Positions 36,442 through 46,794 are shown, numbered from the stretch's first letter. The stretch is 64,000 bases of DNA from CAYZQH01 sp050300015 (GCA_050300015.1 JBNKWZ010000015.1:124001-188000), one strand, 5' to 3'. Numbers and translations are program-made. The notes: generated by a model not told the origin, from the letters alone.

Positions 36442-37084
36442 TGGAGGCCAGGCATTTTCCTACGTGGATATCGACCTAAGCCCTTCTGAATCTATTGTCA
36501 CTGAGTCGGATGCCATGTCAAGCATGGATGCAGATTTGGATCTCACAGCCACTTTTAATGGTGGTTTTTTCAAGGGTTTACTCAAAAAATATTTAGGGGG
36601 CGAAACACTCTTTATTAGCAAGATTCAAAACAACACCACAGACAACAAGCGATTGACCATTGTGCAACCCACGCCGGGAGAAATTCGTTGCGTCACACTC
36701 AAGAACGAAACGTTTTATTTGCAGCCTGGCGCTTTTATCGCATGTGAGTCAGGCGTTTCTCTGGGTTTAAAATGGGCTGGACTTACGTCCTTTATCGCCC
36801 GTGAAGGCCTATTCAAATTAGCCGTCAGCGGCGAAGGCAGTGTGTGGTACGGCGCGTATGGTGCACTCATTGAAAAAGACATAGACGGAGAATACATCGT
36901 GGACACAAGCCATTTGGTGGCTTACGAACCGGGCATTCAATTAAAACTGCAGCTTGCAGGGGGAATCTTTTCCAGTTTTTTTGGTGGAGAGGGATTGGTC
37001 ACTCGTGTGACCGGCACTGGAAAAATCGTGATTCAGTCTCGCAGCATTAGCGGAATCGCCAGTTGGCTCAACCCCAAATTCTAG
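36425..37084 (+). CDS. AIM24/TIGR00266-family protein 1
   Basis: 219 aa from ATG 36425, with AAGGA 8-12 nt upstream; a longer frame exists. All-beta protein with the family signature DGEYIVDTSHLVAYE and a Gly-rich FFGGEGLVTRV segment near the end. No signal or membrane helix. The family is named for a yeast mitochondrial protein; bacterial function is unresolved. First of three tandem paralogues. Confidence 0.85.
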   Translation: MKATINGGQAFSYVDIDLSPSESIVTESDAMSSMDADLDLTATFNGGFFKGLLKKYLGGETLFISKIQNNTTDNKRLTIVQPTPGEIRCVTLKNETFYLQPGAFIACESGVSLGLKWAGLTSFIAREGLFKLAVSGEGSVWYGAYGALIEKDIDGEYIVDTSHLVAYEPGIQLKLQLAGGIFSSFFGGEGLVTRVTGTGKIVIQSRSISGIASWLNPKF

Positions 37085-37092
37085 GAAATACC

Positions 37093-37776
37093 ATGAAAAT
37101 CGAATTCCACTATCGTCCAGGCAACACCGCTGCCAAGATCACGCTCAACCCCGGCGAAAACTTTACCGCTGAAGCCGGCGCCATGATTGCCATGAGTGGC
37201 CACATGGAAATCACAACCACCACCCATAAAAAAGCCAAAGGAGGGTTCCTAAAAGCCGCGAAGCGCTTAATTGGTGGAGAATCCTTTTTTTTAAATCATT
37301 TTACTTGCCAAAACACTCCAGGCGAGGTGTGGCTCGGAACCTCTTTAGCGGGTGATATGACCCAGGTGACACTAGACAATGAAAACCTGATTGTCCAAAG
37401 TGGCTCTTATATGGCCAGCACCCCAGATATTGACGTAGACATGGGCTGGCAGGGATTTAAATCATTTTTGTCTGGCGAAAAAATGTTTTGGCTTAACCTC
37501 AGTGGCAAGGGCCAAGTAGTGCTATCATCCTTCGGCGCCATCTACCCCGTGGAATTAGATGGCGAATACATTGTGGATACCGGGCACATCGTAGCGTTTA
37601 GCGAAACATTGGATTTTAGCATTACCAAAGCCGGTAAAAGCTGGATACATTCTTTTTTAGGCGGTGAAGGTTTGGTGTGTAAATTTCACGGGAAAGGAAC
37701 GCTTTGGTGCCAGTCACACAACCCCGAAAGCTTTGGCGGCACATTAACCCCCAGCTTAAAAGCCCGACGAGCTTAA
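37093..37776 (+). CDS. AIM24/TIGR00266-family protein 2
   Basis: 227 aa from ATG 37093, with an AGGA ribosome binding site. The signature DGEYIVDTGHIVAFS and the FLGGEGLVCKF segment are conserved. Starts 8 bp after the previous gene. Cytoplasmic by sequence; function unknown. Confidence 0.88.
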   Translation: MKIEFHYRPGNTAAKITLNPGENFTAEAGAMIAMSGHMEITTTTHKKAKGGFLKAAKRLIGGESFFLNHFTCQNTPGEVWLGTSLAGDMTQVTLDNENLIVQSGSYMASTPDIDVDMGWQGFKSFLSGEKMFWLNLSGKGQVVLSSFGAIYPVELDGEYIVDTGHIVAFSETLDFSITKAGKSWIHSFLGGEGLVCKFHGKGTLWCQSHNPESFGGTLTPSLKARRA

Positions 37777-37786
37777 GGAGTCAAGC

Positions 37787-38827
37787 GTGGAAAATAAACA
37801 CTACAAAATCGAATTGACAGGCAAAACCTTGAACGACACCCCACTAGAGGTCGCAGTGGGTGACTTTGCCAAAATTTTTAAGCTCCCCTTAGATAAGGCT
37901 CAACAACTGTTTTCGACACCCCCCTCGGTGTTAAAAAACAATGTCGATGAAATCACTGCAAAAAAATACCAGCAAGCTCTTAAAAAAGCCAATATTGCCC
38001 ATCGTATATCGGTTGTTCCCCCAACTGATTCATTGTCCACCGGAGCTTCTCAAAACTCTGACATACGAGCGGACATCAGCCATTCGACGCCTTCCAACCA
38101 AAAACCTGCCGCACCGGCACCCACCAATACGGAGACAGCGAAAACATTTGAAAACCCCGATGGCTTGCGTTTTTCACTCCAGGGACAGCCAGACTACGCC
38201 TTTTTAACCGTGTACCTTCCCGAGAACGAAACCATCAAGGTGGAAGCCTCCTCAATGGCAACCATGGATACACACATTAAAATGAGAACCAAGGCCAAAG
38301 GAGGCTTAGGCCGCCTGTTTACCGGAGAAAGTTTGTTCATTAACGAATTTACAGCTGAGCATGCACCGGGTGAAATTGGTATAGCCCCAGGTACACCAGG
38401 CGATATTATCCACCGTCGGCTTGAAGATAACGACACTCTATTTTTACAGAATTCTGCGTTTTTGGCTTCTAGCCCAGCGTTAAATATTGAAACAAAACTG
38501 GATATCTTTAAAGGCATATTCTCTGGTGCAGGGCTCGTGCTGATAAAATGCTCTGGCCCAGGCGATCTTTGGTTTAACACTTATGGTGCAGCCATTGAGG
38601 TAGATGTTGATGGCGAATACGTGGTGGACACGGATAAGATTATTGCCTGGCAAGAGGGCCTCGAATATTCTGTTTCAAAAGTGGGCGGATACAAGTCTCT
38701 GTTTTTTTCAGGTGAGGGCTTTGTTTGTCGGTTTTCTGGGAAAGGCAAATTGTGGGTACAAACTCGCAGCGCCAAGGCATTTACATCCTGGGCTCACTGG
38801 TATCGCCCCGTAAAGAAAAAAGGCTAA
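37787..38827 (+). CDS. AIM24-family protein 3 with an extra N-terminal domain
   Basis: 346 aa, GTG start. The N-terminal ~75 residues (LPLDKAQQLFSTPPSVLKNN ... ALKKANI) resemble the helical pattern of the ribosomal L7/L12 C-terminal domain, inferred from pattern only. A Pro/Ala/Thr-rich linker (about 85-120) leads to an AIM24 domain with DGEYVVDTDKIIAWQ and FFSGEGFVCRF. Last gene before a terminator. Confidence 0.85.
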   Translation: MENKHYKIELTGKTLNDTPLEVAVGDFAKIFKLPLDKAQQLFSTPPSVLKNNVDEITAKKYQQALKKANIAHRISVVPPTDSLSTGASQNSDIRADISHSTPSNQKPAAPAPTNTETAKTFENPDGLRFSLQGQPDYAFLTVYLPENETIKVEASSMATMDTHIKMRTKAKGGLGRLFTGESLFINEFTAEHAPGEIGIAPGTPGDIIHRRLEDNDTLFLQNSAFLASSPALNIETKLDIFKGIFSGAGLVLIKCSGPGDLWFNTYGAAIEVDVDGEYVVDTDKIIAWQEGLEYSVSKVGGYKSLFFSGEGFVCRFSGKGKLWVQTRSAKAFTSWAHWYRPVKKKG

Positions 38828-38844
38828 GCACTAAAGGTCATTCT

Positions 38845-38868
38845 GGGCCCTGAACGGGGCCTTTGTTT
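38845..38868 (+). terminator. Terminator of the M48-AIM24 operon
   Basis: GGCCC (38846-38850) / GGGCC (38857-38861) with a short loop, followed by TTTGTTTT, 20 nt after the last AIM24 stop. Confidence 0.7.
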
Positions 38869-38913
38869 TCACTTAAAGTCAATTATTGACTCAGCAATTG
38901 TTCTATAAACCCT

Positions 38914-41751
38914 ATGACATTATTTTCCCGTTTATTCAAATCCAAAAAGCCAGTTCCAGTTGAGCAACAAATCGAACAGTTGAATACCCTCAGCGAGACG
39001 GAGTTATTCAAAATCATTGAAGGCGATTCAGTAACCGCGATCAAGCAAGCCGCGATCATGCTATTGCCGTACACCGATAAGTTGTTAGAAATGGCTCATG
39101 CCTCACCTTCGCACCCGCTGGAGGTCTTTGCCCGAAAGCGCATTGGCGCACTGCTTGACCATAATGTTATTAGCGTCCAGCAGCTGTCTGAGCGTATCTC
39201 AGATCAAGCTACACTACTGATATTGTGTGGCTATGCCTCTGAAGCCGGCTCCGCTTTTTTAGCGGCAATCAACGACGAGGCCCTTTTAGCCTTACTGGCA
39301 AAAGAAGCAGCAACCACGGCCGTACGCCAAGCGGCAGCGGAACGCGTTGAGTCGGAAATTCCGTTAAATGACGTTCTTAAGGTGGCCAAGAACAAAGACA
39401 AAGCCGTATACAAATTGGTCAAAAACAAACTGGAGAAATTCAAATTACAGCGCGCTCAACGCCAAGCGATCAACGAGGAAGGACAGTCGCTGATACACCA
39501 ACTAACGGCCCTGTCAAAACGAAATGTTGATGACATTTTTGTGGTTCGATTAAATCAAATTCAAGAACAGTGGATGGCCTTAAAATCGGATATTGACCCC
39601 GCCATCCTCGAGACGTTTACCCATGCCGAAGCTAACTGCCAAACCAAAATCAGCGAGCACGAGACCAAGCGTAAGGCGCAGGAAGCAAAAGCCTTAGCCG
39701 AAAAAGAAGCCAAAAGGGAGCTATTCGACACTATTGACCTTCTTGAGCACCAGCTTGCGGCTTTATTGTCGGGCGACGCCAAAGCTGAAGACGCACACGA
39801 CGTTCTTGCGGACGCCCAAAAAAGATACGAGGCTGCCACACATTCCGCTGAACAAGCAGCATTGAATACAAGCACCGAACGCACTCTCTTCAATACCTTA
39901 AGTGATGAGATCAAACGGTTGATCGACACAATATCAAACCACGGTGCTTTTGCAGATAATCTTGCGCAATTACAAAATGCTGAACAAGCAACAGCCAAGG
40001 CGCTTACCAATACCCTAAAGGCCTTCCTCAATCACGCCAAGGCGCTACCTATAAACCGCCAGCCCGCCATTATTGAACAAGCCCGACAAGCACTCAGTGC
40101 GTTCAACAAGGCCGCTCAAGCAAAGCAGGCTCAGTTCCGCGAGGACACCGATGAAGCTTACGCTCTCATACGTCGTGCAACTGGCGCCATTCGCGCGGGC
40201 CAAGTAAGGCGTGCCCGAGCCATTTTTCGCGACCTAAACACCAAGCTGGAAGCACTAGAATCTATACCCAAAGCCCTTGAAGACAAATACCAAGACTTGA
40301 AAGCCAATATTGAAAAACTGGGCGATTGGCAAGACTTTGCGGTGGCTCCCAAAAAAGAAGCTTTGCTACAACAAATGGAATCGCTGGTGGAAAGTACACT
40401 GCACCCCAAGGATTTATCAGAGAAGATCAAATCCTTACAAGAAGACTGGAAAGCTTTGAGTAAAGGCGCCATCGCGGATGACGACAACCTTTGGCAAGCA
40501 TTCCAGTCTGCGGGTCAAAAGGCCTATGAACCCTGTAAACAGTACTATGAAGAACAAGCCAAACTGCGCGAAGGCAATTTAGCAAAACGTCAATTGCTAC
40601 TGTCCGACCTAAAACAATACCTAGAGGCCTATGACTGGGATAACGCCCACTGGCCAGACGTTGAAAAAACCTTACGAGTGTCACGAGAGGCGTGGCAAAG
40701 CTACTGGCCGGTTCCACGAAAACCTAACAAAAATCTACAGGAAGCGTTTGACCAAACCGCTGAAGCAATCCATCAAAAGGTTTTGGCCCAATATGATCGC
40801 AACAAAGATAAAAAGCAGGCTATCGTCACTCAAGCGGAACAATTACTTAAACTTGAGAACACCGTCGAGGCCATAGAAACCGCTAAAAAATTGCAGTCTC
40901 AATGGAAGGCCATTGGTCGCTGTCACGCCAAGCAAGACCACGCCTTGTGGCAAGCTTTTCGTCAACATTGCGATGCCATTTTCGATCGCCGTAAACAAGA
41001 GAGTGATTCTGAAAAAGCGCAGCGCAATACCGCAAAAACACAGGCAGAAGCCCTCATTGCACAATTGGAGGGATACCTAACCTTAAGCGGTGAAGCCTTT
41101 ACTGCCGCACGCTCTGACATCAATACTGCCTCCGAGCAATTCAAGCAACTGGGTGAGTTACCACGCGCGCACTACAAAGACATTCAACAGTCTTTTCAAA
41201 AGGTTTCAAAGCAACTGGAGGCTAAAGCCCAGGAGGCCCGCAAGCTACGTGAACAAAAACAATGGCACGACATTCTCGATGCCTACCGTGAGGTGCTCAC
41301 GCTAGAAGCTCAGGGTGCCCAGGGGGAGAATGTGGCCGAACGCATGTCAAACCTGCGCCAACGGTTAACCGAATCGACCCATTGGCCAGCAGACTTGGCG
41401 AAAACGCTGGAGCAGCGCCTACAAAAACCTCAACCAATAAGCAACGCCACCGCAACTCTAAAAGCCTATCATAGATTGTGTATACGCTCGGAGATCGCCA
41501 ACGATTGTAACAGCCCGGATGCAGACCGCTCTCTTCGAATGGAATATCAGGTGGAGCAACTCCAGCAGGGCCTAGGACAGCGGCAACTTAATGCCCGCGA
41601 CGAGCTCCTGAGTATTCTTCAAGTATGGTTTAAAACACCTATGCTTGAAGATATTGAACAATATTCGGCCCTTGAACAACGCTTGCTGGCCACCTGGGGA
41701 TTGCCCCCCAATACCCACTCACCGTCCCCCGAGGCCAAAGCACCGGCATAA
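38914..41751 (+). CDS. Large DUF349 coiled-coil protein
   Basis: 945 aa, highly alpha-helical, Ala/Gln/Glu/Lys-rich, no signal or membrane segment. Repeated blocks of the type LQEDWKALSKG...D..LWQAFQSAGQKAYE and LQSQWKAIGRCHAKQDHALW are DUF349 motifs, at least three to four copies between about 480 and 750. The N-terminal part (30-160) looks like short HEAT-type helices. Function unknown; such proteins are often large scaffold-like cytoplasmic proteins in this group. Monocistronic, followed by tRNA-Pro. Confidence 0.85.
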   Translation: MTLFSRLFKSKKPVPVEQQIEQLNTLSETELFKIIEGDSVTAIKQAAIMLLPYTDKLLEMAHASPSHPLEVFARKRIGALLDHNVISVQQLSERISDQATLLILCGYASEAGSAFLAAINDEALLALLAKEAATTAVRQAAAERVESEIPLNDVLKVAKNKDKAVYKLVKNKLEKFKLQRAQRQAINEEGQSLIHQLTALSKRNVDDIFVVRLNQIQEQWMALKSDIDPAILETFTHAEANCQTKISEHETKRKAQEAKALAEKEAKRELFDTIDLLEHQLAALLSGDAKAEDAHDVLADAQKRYEAATHSAEQAALNTSTERTLFNTLSDEIKRLIDTISNHGAFADNLAQLQNAEQATAKALTNTLKAFLNHAKALPINRQPAIIEQARQALSAFNKAAQAKQAQFREDTDEAYALIRRATGAIRAGQVRRARAIFRDLNTKLEALESIPKALEDKYQDLKANIEKLGDWQDFAVAPKKEALLQQMESLVESTLHPKDLSEKIKSLQEDWKALSKGAIADDDNLWQAFQSAGQKAYEPCKQYYEEQAKLREGNLAKRQLLLSDLKQYLEAYDWDNAHWPDVEKTLRVSREAWQSYWPVPRKPNKNLQEAFDQTAEAIHQKVLAQYDRNKDKKQAIVTQAEQLLKLENTVEAIETAKKLQSQWKAIGRCHAKQDHALWQAFRQHCDAIFDRRKQESDSEKAQRNTAKTQAEALIAQLEGYLTLSGEAFTAARSDINTASEQFKQLGELPRAHYKDIQQSFQKVSKQLEAKAQEARKLREQKQWHDILDAYREVLTLEAQGAQGENVAERMSNLRQRLTESTHWPADLAKTLEQRLQKPQPISNATATLKAYHRLCIRSEIANDCNSPDADRSLRMEYQVEQLQQGLGQRQLNARDELLSILQVWFKTPMLEDIEQYSALEQRLLATWGLPPNTHSPSPEAKAPA

Positions 41752-41858
41752 CCCCATGATTTCATTTAAAAATTTCGAATAGAGACCTAGCGTAATAAGC
41801 CTTGATTTATTCCATGTATTCGGTATGATGGGCGCCTCTTTCGGCACCTGTCGATTAT

Positions 41859-41935
41859 CGGAGCGTAGCGCAGCCTGGTAGCGCACTACACTGGGGGTGT
41901 AGTGGTCGTGGGTTCAAATCCCGCCGCTCCGACCA
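41859..41935 (+). tRNA. tRNA-Pro (anticodon GGG)
   Basis: 77 nt including encoded CCA. Acceptor stem CGGAGCG / CGCTCCG, D arm GCGC...GCGC, anticodon stem CTACA / TGTAG with loop CTGGGGG (anticodon GGG), and T arm GTGGG TTCAAAT CCCGC. Reads CCC/CCU codons. Encoded as a single tRNA. Confidence 0.96.
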
Positions 41936-42570
41936 ATTCACAAGGCTTTCACCGTTAGCACTCACTAACGGGACAAAAACTGCACAAAAACCCCGGACAA
42001 TAACAAAACCCAGCTCCACAGCGTTAAGGAGATGGTATTTTTTGACCCGATTAATAGTAGCGTCCCACTCACATTGAACTAGCACTTTCAATTAGTACCT
42101 TTCAAACATTCAAAACCCGCAATCCTGTCGAAAAATCATGTCCATCTTATAATGAAAATGCATCAATGATGCCGTTACTGTTTGCTAAATCGCCACAGGG
42201 TCCCTATCACTTCCACCCAGGACTTTAACGCCTTCGCCAAGGCGCCCCCTATGCTCTGGATTCCGCACCTCCGGTCATTTCAAGCCGATACGATACTGAT
42301 ACCAGCCCCATGATCCAGTGCTCCTACAAGGTAGCTCTAATCGACTCAGAAACGTCTTTAGCGCCACTAAGTTATCGTATTGCCTGTAAAACTCGTTTGC
42401 TTATTGGTGTTTGGCACACAAACACACTGTGTTGCAAACCCAGCCTGTAGGCTGTTCGGCAATGTATGACGCGTCGACATTGAGGTTTAAAGCGCCAAAA
42501 GTGAGTGGCTAATAACGGGTATTGCTTTGCTATACTGTTTTTCATGCCCCCAAATACCAGTAGGAACCTC
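41936..42570. other. 635-bp non-coding region after tRNA-Pro
   Basis: A hairpin CCGTTAG (41952-41958) / CTAACGG (41965-41971) follows the tRNA and could be its processing or stop signal; it has no T-run. No repeat of the tRNA 3' end was seen, so there is no sign of an integrated element. A TATACT hexamer (42531-42536) fits the sensor kinase promoter. Confidence 0.4.
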
Positions 42571-45222
42571 ATGGGCCAGGTTGGCGCCAGATCACGTATC
42601 AATAGAGAGTCGCTTTTTGATTTGGCCGTTCGCCAAGGCGTGGGGGTCTGTACGGTGGCGGTCCATTTGAGCCTATTTTGGGGGAACGCTCCTTTTATTC
42701 TACTGGGAATAGCCGTTTTCCAAACCCTGCTATACCCCATTGCCCTTCTACTCTGGGACAAAACACGCACCAATACTCGCCTCTCTCTCAGCATGGACAC
42801 GTTCGTCTATGGCTGTTATGTCGCCGCCTGGGGCTTTAACCCCATACTATTGGCGCTCTACCTGGGGGCGGCCAATGCCATTAATTTGTCGGCGGGTGGC
42901 GTTCAATTTTGGGTGAAGTGCGTTTGCTATTTTGGGGTTGGCATGATCCTAGGTGGCGGTGTTACGGGGTTTTATTTCCGGTTAGAGGCACCCAACTCTG
43001 CTTTAATCTCCGGCGCCTGTGGTTCAATATTTTTCCTCACTGCTTTTGGCTACCGTGTATTTCATATCAATTCACATTTGCGCTCTGTTCGCAACCGATT
43101 ACATGGAAAAACCAGCGAGCTTGAAAGCATTAGTCGATTGGCTTTGGCTGTCAATGCGCATTTGGATATCGACGTATTACTAGAAAACATCATGCTCACC
43201 ATCGAGGGTCTATACCCCTTTGAAGCGCTATACATTGTACGCTACGAAGAAGACAAAAAGATTTTGGAGGTGGCCGGCATCTACGGCTCCACGATTACCC
43301 TTGACGAATACGCTGCGTTTGAGCGCCTTGAATTGGATTGTGAACGCGATAGAAACAGTATTTTCGTAAGAACACTACTGAACCAAAAAGTGGCCTATAT
43401 TCCTGAAGTCACACCTGAGCTCATTGCCTCAGCATCTTATATTGATCGCCAGCTGTACTCAGTGAAACCCAGCGTTTCAATGGTTTATCTACCAGTGTAT
43501 GTAAAAGATAAAATCGTGGCCGGTGCTTGTTTTATCAACTATCAAAAACGCTTTTATCTGGCGCAAGAGGATATTGAAAAAGTACAGGCTTTTTTGGTGC
43601 AAGTAGGAACCGCCATTCGCAATGCCACGTTATTTAAAGACCTAAATAGCGCGAGACTCGAAGCCGAAACGGCTCGTCAAAAAGCAGAAGCATCCGAAGA
43701 GGCAAAAGGCCGCTTCTTAGCGAATATGAGCCACGAGATTCGAACCCCTCTCACGGCAATTTTGGGCTACGCTGAGGCTCTACAAGAAGACCAGCCAAGC
43801 GAAGAAGAGCGCGTAAAATTTGTTGACTATATATTAAGAAGTGGCAAACACCTTCTATCCATGATTAACGATATTTTGGATATTTCGAAGATTGAAGCTA
43901 ACAAAATAGAAGTTGAGCGAATTCCTTGCAACTATATTGAAACGCTGTACGACATCGACTCTTACCTGTCAATTAAGTGTAAAGAAAAGAACATTCATTA
44001 CACTTTGACCATTCATTACCCAGTACCCCGAACCATCATTACCGACCCCACTCGCCTCAAACAGATTTTGTTTAACCTTTGTAACAATGCCGTAAAATTC
44101 ACTGAATCAGGTGGTATTGAGCTCGCCCTATCAATAGAGAATCAACGCATCGTGGTTCGTGTCATCGACACCGGAATTGGCATCGATGAAGAAGTCAAAA
44201 ACAAGATTTTCGCAGCTTTTGACCAAGCCGACTCTTCCACCACACGTCTTTTTGGTGGCTCGGGCCTTGGGCTGTATATCTCCAAAAATTTGTCTGCGCT
44301 GTTAGGCGGTGACCTAACGGTCGAGAGTACAAAAGGTGTGGGTAGCACCTTTACACTATCTCTGCCTATTTTGGCAGAAACGGACAACCTCATTGCCAAC
44401 AAAGACACGCTGGATGATATTTTTAGCAAAATTACTGCAGATAAAATCAGTGCTGGTGTACCTAAGTTAAGTGGCCGTGTCTTGCTCGCAGAGGACAATC
44501 CAGATAATCAAAAACTTATCTCTCGATTAGTGTCACTAACGGGATTAACCGTTGATATCGTTCATAATGGTGAGGAGGCTGTTACAGCTGCCACGAGCAC
44601 TGCCTATGACATTATTCTAATGGACATGCAAATGCCTGTAATGGGGGGATTAGAGGCGTCTTCTATAATATGGCAACACAACGAACAGATTCCTATTATT
44701 GCCTTTACCGCGAACGTTATGAAGCACCAAATCGACGAGTATACGGAAAGAGGTTTTGCGGGCATATTGGAAAAACCCATTGTTCGCCAGCGGTTATACA
44801 CACTGATACAAACCACGCTGGACCGAAGCCCCAGCAAAAGCACACGTAAAGTGCTAGTGGTTGAAGATGATGAAGTCAACCAATTAATTTTGTCACGCCA
44901 TGTCAACAAAACTGCCCCAGACGCCAAAGTATTCTGTGCAGGTAATGGCATCGAAGCGCTGAAAATGTCGGAGACGAATCAATTTGATTTAATTCTTATG
45001 GATATGGAAATGCCCCAAAAAGGTGGGTTAGAAACCACCCAGATTTTGCGTCAAAGCGGTTTTAACAAACCCATTTACATCGTCACCGGCAATACCGGTA
45101 GCGACATAGTGGACCGATGCTTAAGTGCTGGAGCCACTGGACATTTAGCAAAACCACTGGACAAAGAGTTGGTTCAAAAAGCCATCAAAACTGCACTTTC
45201 ACCTTACAGCACAATCATCTAG
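42571..45222 (+). CDS. Membrane hybrid sensor histidine kinase with GAF and two receiver domains
   Basis: About 883 aa from ATG 42571, which has AGGA 8 nt upstream and a TATACT promoter hexamer 35 nt before it; the frame remains open to 42505. An N-terminal membrane domain has about 5-6 helices, then a GAF domain (about 185-365). The HisKA H-box is FLANMSHEIRTPLT. The ATPase domain has NLCNNAVKF and GSGLGLYI. REC1 carries its Asp in ILMDMQMP and REC2 in ILMDMEMP. All motifs are intact, unlike the kinase-like protein at 26.6 kb. No partner regulator is adjacent. Confidence 0.93.
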   Translation: MGQVGARSRINRESLFDLAVRQGVGVCTVAVHLSLFWGNAPFILLGIAVFQTLLYPIALLLWDKTRTNTRLSLSMDTFVYGCYVAAWGFNPILLALYLGAANAINLSAGGVQFWVKCVCYFGVGMILGGGVTGFYFRLEAPNSALISGACGSIFFLTAFGYRVFHINSHLRSVRNRLHGKTSELESISRLALAVNAHLDIDVLLENIMLTIEGLYPFEALYIVRYEEDKKILEVAGIYGSTITLDEYAAFERLELDCERDRNSIFVRTLLNQKVAYIPEVTPELIASASYIDRQLYSVKPSVSMVYLPVYVKDKIVAGACFINYQKRFYLAQEDIEKVQAFLVQVGTAIRNATLFKDLNSARLEAETARQKAEASEEAKGRFLANMSHEIRTPLTAILGYAEALQEDQPSEEERVKFVDYILRSGKHLLSMINDILDISKIEANKIEVERIPCNYIETLYDIDSYLSIKCKEKNIHYTLTIHYPVPRTIITDPTRLKQILFNLCNNAVKFTESGGIELALSIENQRIVVRVIDTGIGIDEEVKNKIFAAFDQADSSTTRLFGGSGLGLYISKNLSALLGGDLTVESTKGVGSTFTLSLPILAETDNLIANKDTLDDIFSKITADKISAGVPKLSGRVLLAEDNPDNQKLISRLVSLTGLTVDIVHNGEEAVTAATSTAYDIILMDMQMPVMGGLEASSIIWQHNEQIPIIAFTANVMKHQIDEYTERGFAGILEKPIVRQRLYTLIQTTLDRSPSKSTRKVLVVEDDEVNQLILSRHVNKTAPDAKVFCAGNGIEALKMSETNQFDLILMDMEMPQKGGLETTQILRQSGFNKPIYIVTGNTGSDIVDRCLSAGATGHLAKPLDKELVQKAIKTALSPYSTII

Positions 45223-45307
45223 CAGTAGAAAGAAAGCCCCTTTTCGATGATGTGTGGCCACGCGACAAAACACACTGGCGCTAAGCCATTCACCTGACAG
45301 CACCTGT

Positions 45308-46765
45308 TCAGAGCCTACCTAGGGCAGCAGGCGCCAACGAGCGTACCTGAAAACTGTTTTTATCCGAACGACCTAACAGTACATTCACACCCAGTTGTCG
45401 CAAAGCATTAACACTTAGATCGCTCAACACCACGGAAGTTGATGGCTGCACGATATCCTGCTCATCCACCGACATGGCAAAAAAAGGAAGCCCGTCGACT
45501 TCTATGTTGGCGTCTCTGCCCAGATGACGTAGCCGCTCTGCAACAATACAGGCAAACAAGCTCGCAGATCCCCACAAAAATTGCTGGCGCCAATGCTCCG
45601 AGTCGGTATCTATATCTAGCTCTTCAAATACGAAACTGTCCAAAGGTGCCGTGCGCTCTCCAAAGGGATAGCGCACCAGTACTTTTGGCGCAAACACATA
45701 GACATTGTGGCAGGCACGAACTTTTTCCCACAAATGCCCAGAAGGTATGTTTTCAGCTGCACCATTTGACCAGGCCTGGTGGTTAGGCGCACTGAAAAAC
45801 GATTCAACACCAATGGCTCTGGTGTCAAAATCCATAAAAAGAGCTGTACCGGTGTGGGCACAAACTCGGCTTAGCGTCTCAGCAAGGTTGGCAAGCTCTA
45901 GCCCTTGCTGATTCAGGTGTTCACAACACACAATATCAAAGGTATTGCCCTGAGTGACTCCCTGCGCGCCGCCTAAGCGGCACTGAATATGATCGACCAG
46001 ATGCTGACGCTTTGAATCAAAAATTTCATTGAGCTCAGCGCGTGACACGTCCCAAATCGAAAGCTGAGTCAATCGGTCTGTATCCATTTCCCGAATCAGC
46101 CAATCCAGTGTGCGCCATGAGGCTTCCAGTGATTTAAAATCTCTGTAACCCAAAATGAGCCGCAAGGTATCTGTTAGTGCTTGCTCGAGCGTATTCTGCA
46201 GCACTTCAATTCTGTCGTCTGCCTTGGGTTCTGAAAAAGGCTGAACAAAGGATTGAATCAAGCCTTGTAAGGTGTCGACGGGTTGCTGGTCAAAACCGTC
46301 AATGGCCGCATCAAGCGCCTGCGCTTTAGACATCTCAGAAGGATCTTCAGCGTGAGGCAAGGTATCCAAAACCTTAACCCCAGCTTGCCTCAGTATTGCA
46401 ACACCGTCTGCGTATACCTTACAGCGCTTAAGTCGACGCAATCCAGTAATCAATGGTGCAAATAGTGGAAGTGCTTCTAGAAGAGTATCGGGGTGAAGCA
46501 TCTCAAATGACTGAAACTCAATGGGCGCCTCACAAAAAGGCGTTTGCAAGCGGACATGTAAACCACTGAAGATCGACTCGAAGTTGTCTTTATCCAGCCG
46601 TATAAAAGGCCGTTCAACAGCGCTGTCGGGAGCGCAATCTCCCAAACTTTCCCTACCACTAAAGTCACCAATGACGAGAATTTTTAATGGGTCCTCGGAA
46701 GTTTTATTTTGGGTGGATTCCGAGCGCGAGGAAAACTGGAATTCCGTAGTCAGGTGTGCGCACAT
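45308..46765 (-). CDS. Type VI secretion sheath-like protein combining TssB- and TssC-like parts
   Basis: 485 aa, cytoplasmic. Residues 27-75 carry the TssB-like pattern PLKILVIGDFSGRES ... ERPFIRLDKDNFESIF. Residues about 205-226 carry the TssC pattern YRDFKSLEASWRTLDWLIRE, with the rest of the C-terminal half matching TssC in part. A normal TssB (about 165 aa) plus TssC (about 490 aa) would be near 650 aa, so this is a compact hybrid. It is encoded 29 nt after a double-FHA gene, with no other sheath, baseplate, Hcp, VgrG or ClpV gene in the window. Whether it forms a sheath is unproven. Confidence 0.75.
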   Translation of the reverse strand: MCAHLTTEFQFSSRSESTQNKTSEDPLKILVIGDFSGRESLGDCAPDSAVERPFIRLDKDNFESIFSGLHVRLQTPFCEAPIEFQSFEMLHPDTLLEALPLFAPLITGLRRLKRCKVYADGVAILRQAGVKVLDTLPHAEDPSEMSKAQALDAAIDGFDQQPVDTLQGLIQSFVQPFSEPKADDRIEVLQNTLEQALTDTLRLILGYRDFKSLEASWRTLDWLIREMDTDRLTQLSIWDVSRAELNEIFDSKRQHLVDHIQCRLGGAQGVTQGNTFDIVCCEHLNQQGLELANLAETLSRVCAHTGTALFMDFDTRAIGVESFFSAPNHQAWSNGAAENIPSGHLWEKVRACHNVYVFAPKVLVRYPFGERTAPLDSFVFEELDIDTDSEHWRQQFLWGSASLFACIVAERLRHLGRDANIEVDGLPFFAMSVDEQDIVQPSTSVVLSDLSVNALRQLGVNVLLGRSDKNSFQVRSLAPAALGRL

Positions 46766-46794
46766 GGTCTTCTCCTTGAAATGGGGCGGTGCCG

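Noticed and set aside
41855..42091. Minus-strand ORF with SERRDLNPRPLHPQ
   Set aside because: This peptide comes from translating the antisense of tRNA-Pro, a well-known false ORF.
41859..42570. Integrated element at tRNA-Pro
   Set aside because: No integrase gene or repeat of the tRNA 3' end was found downstream in the window.
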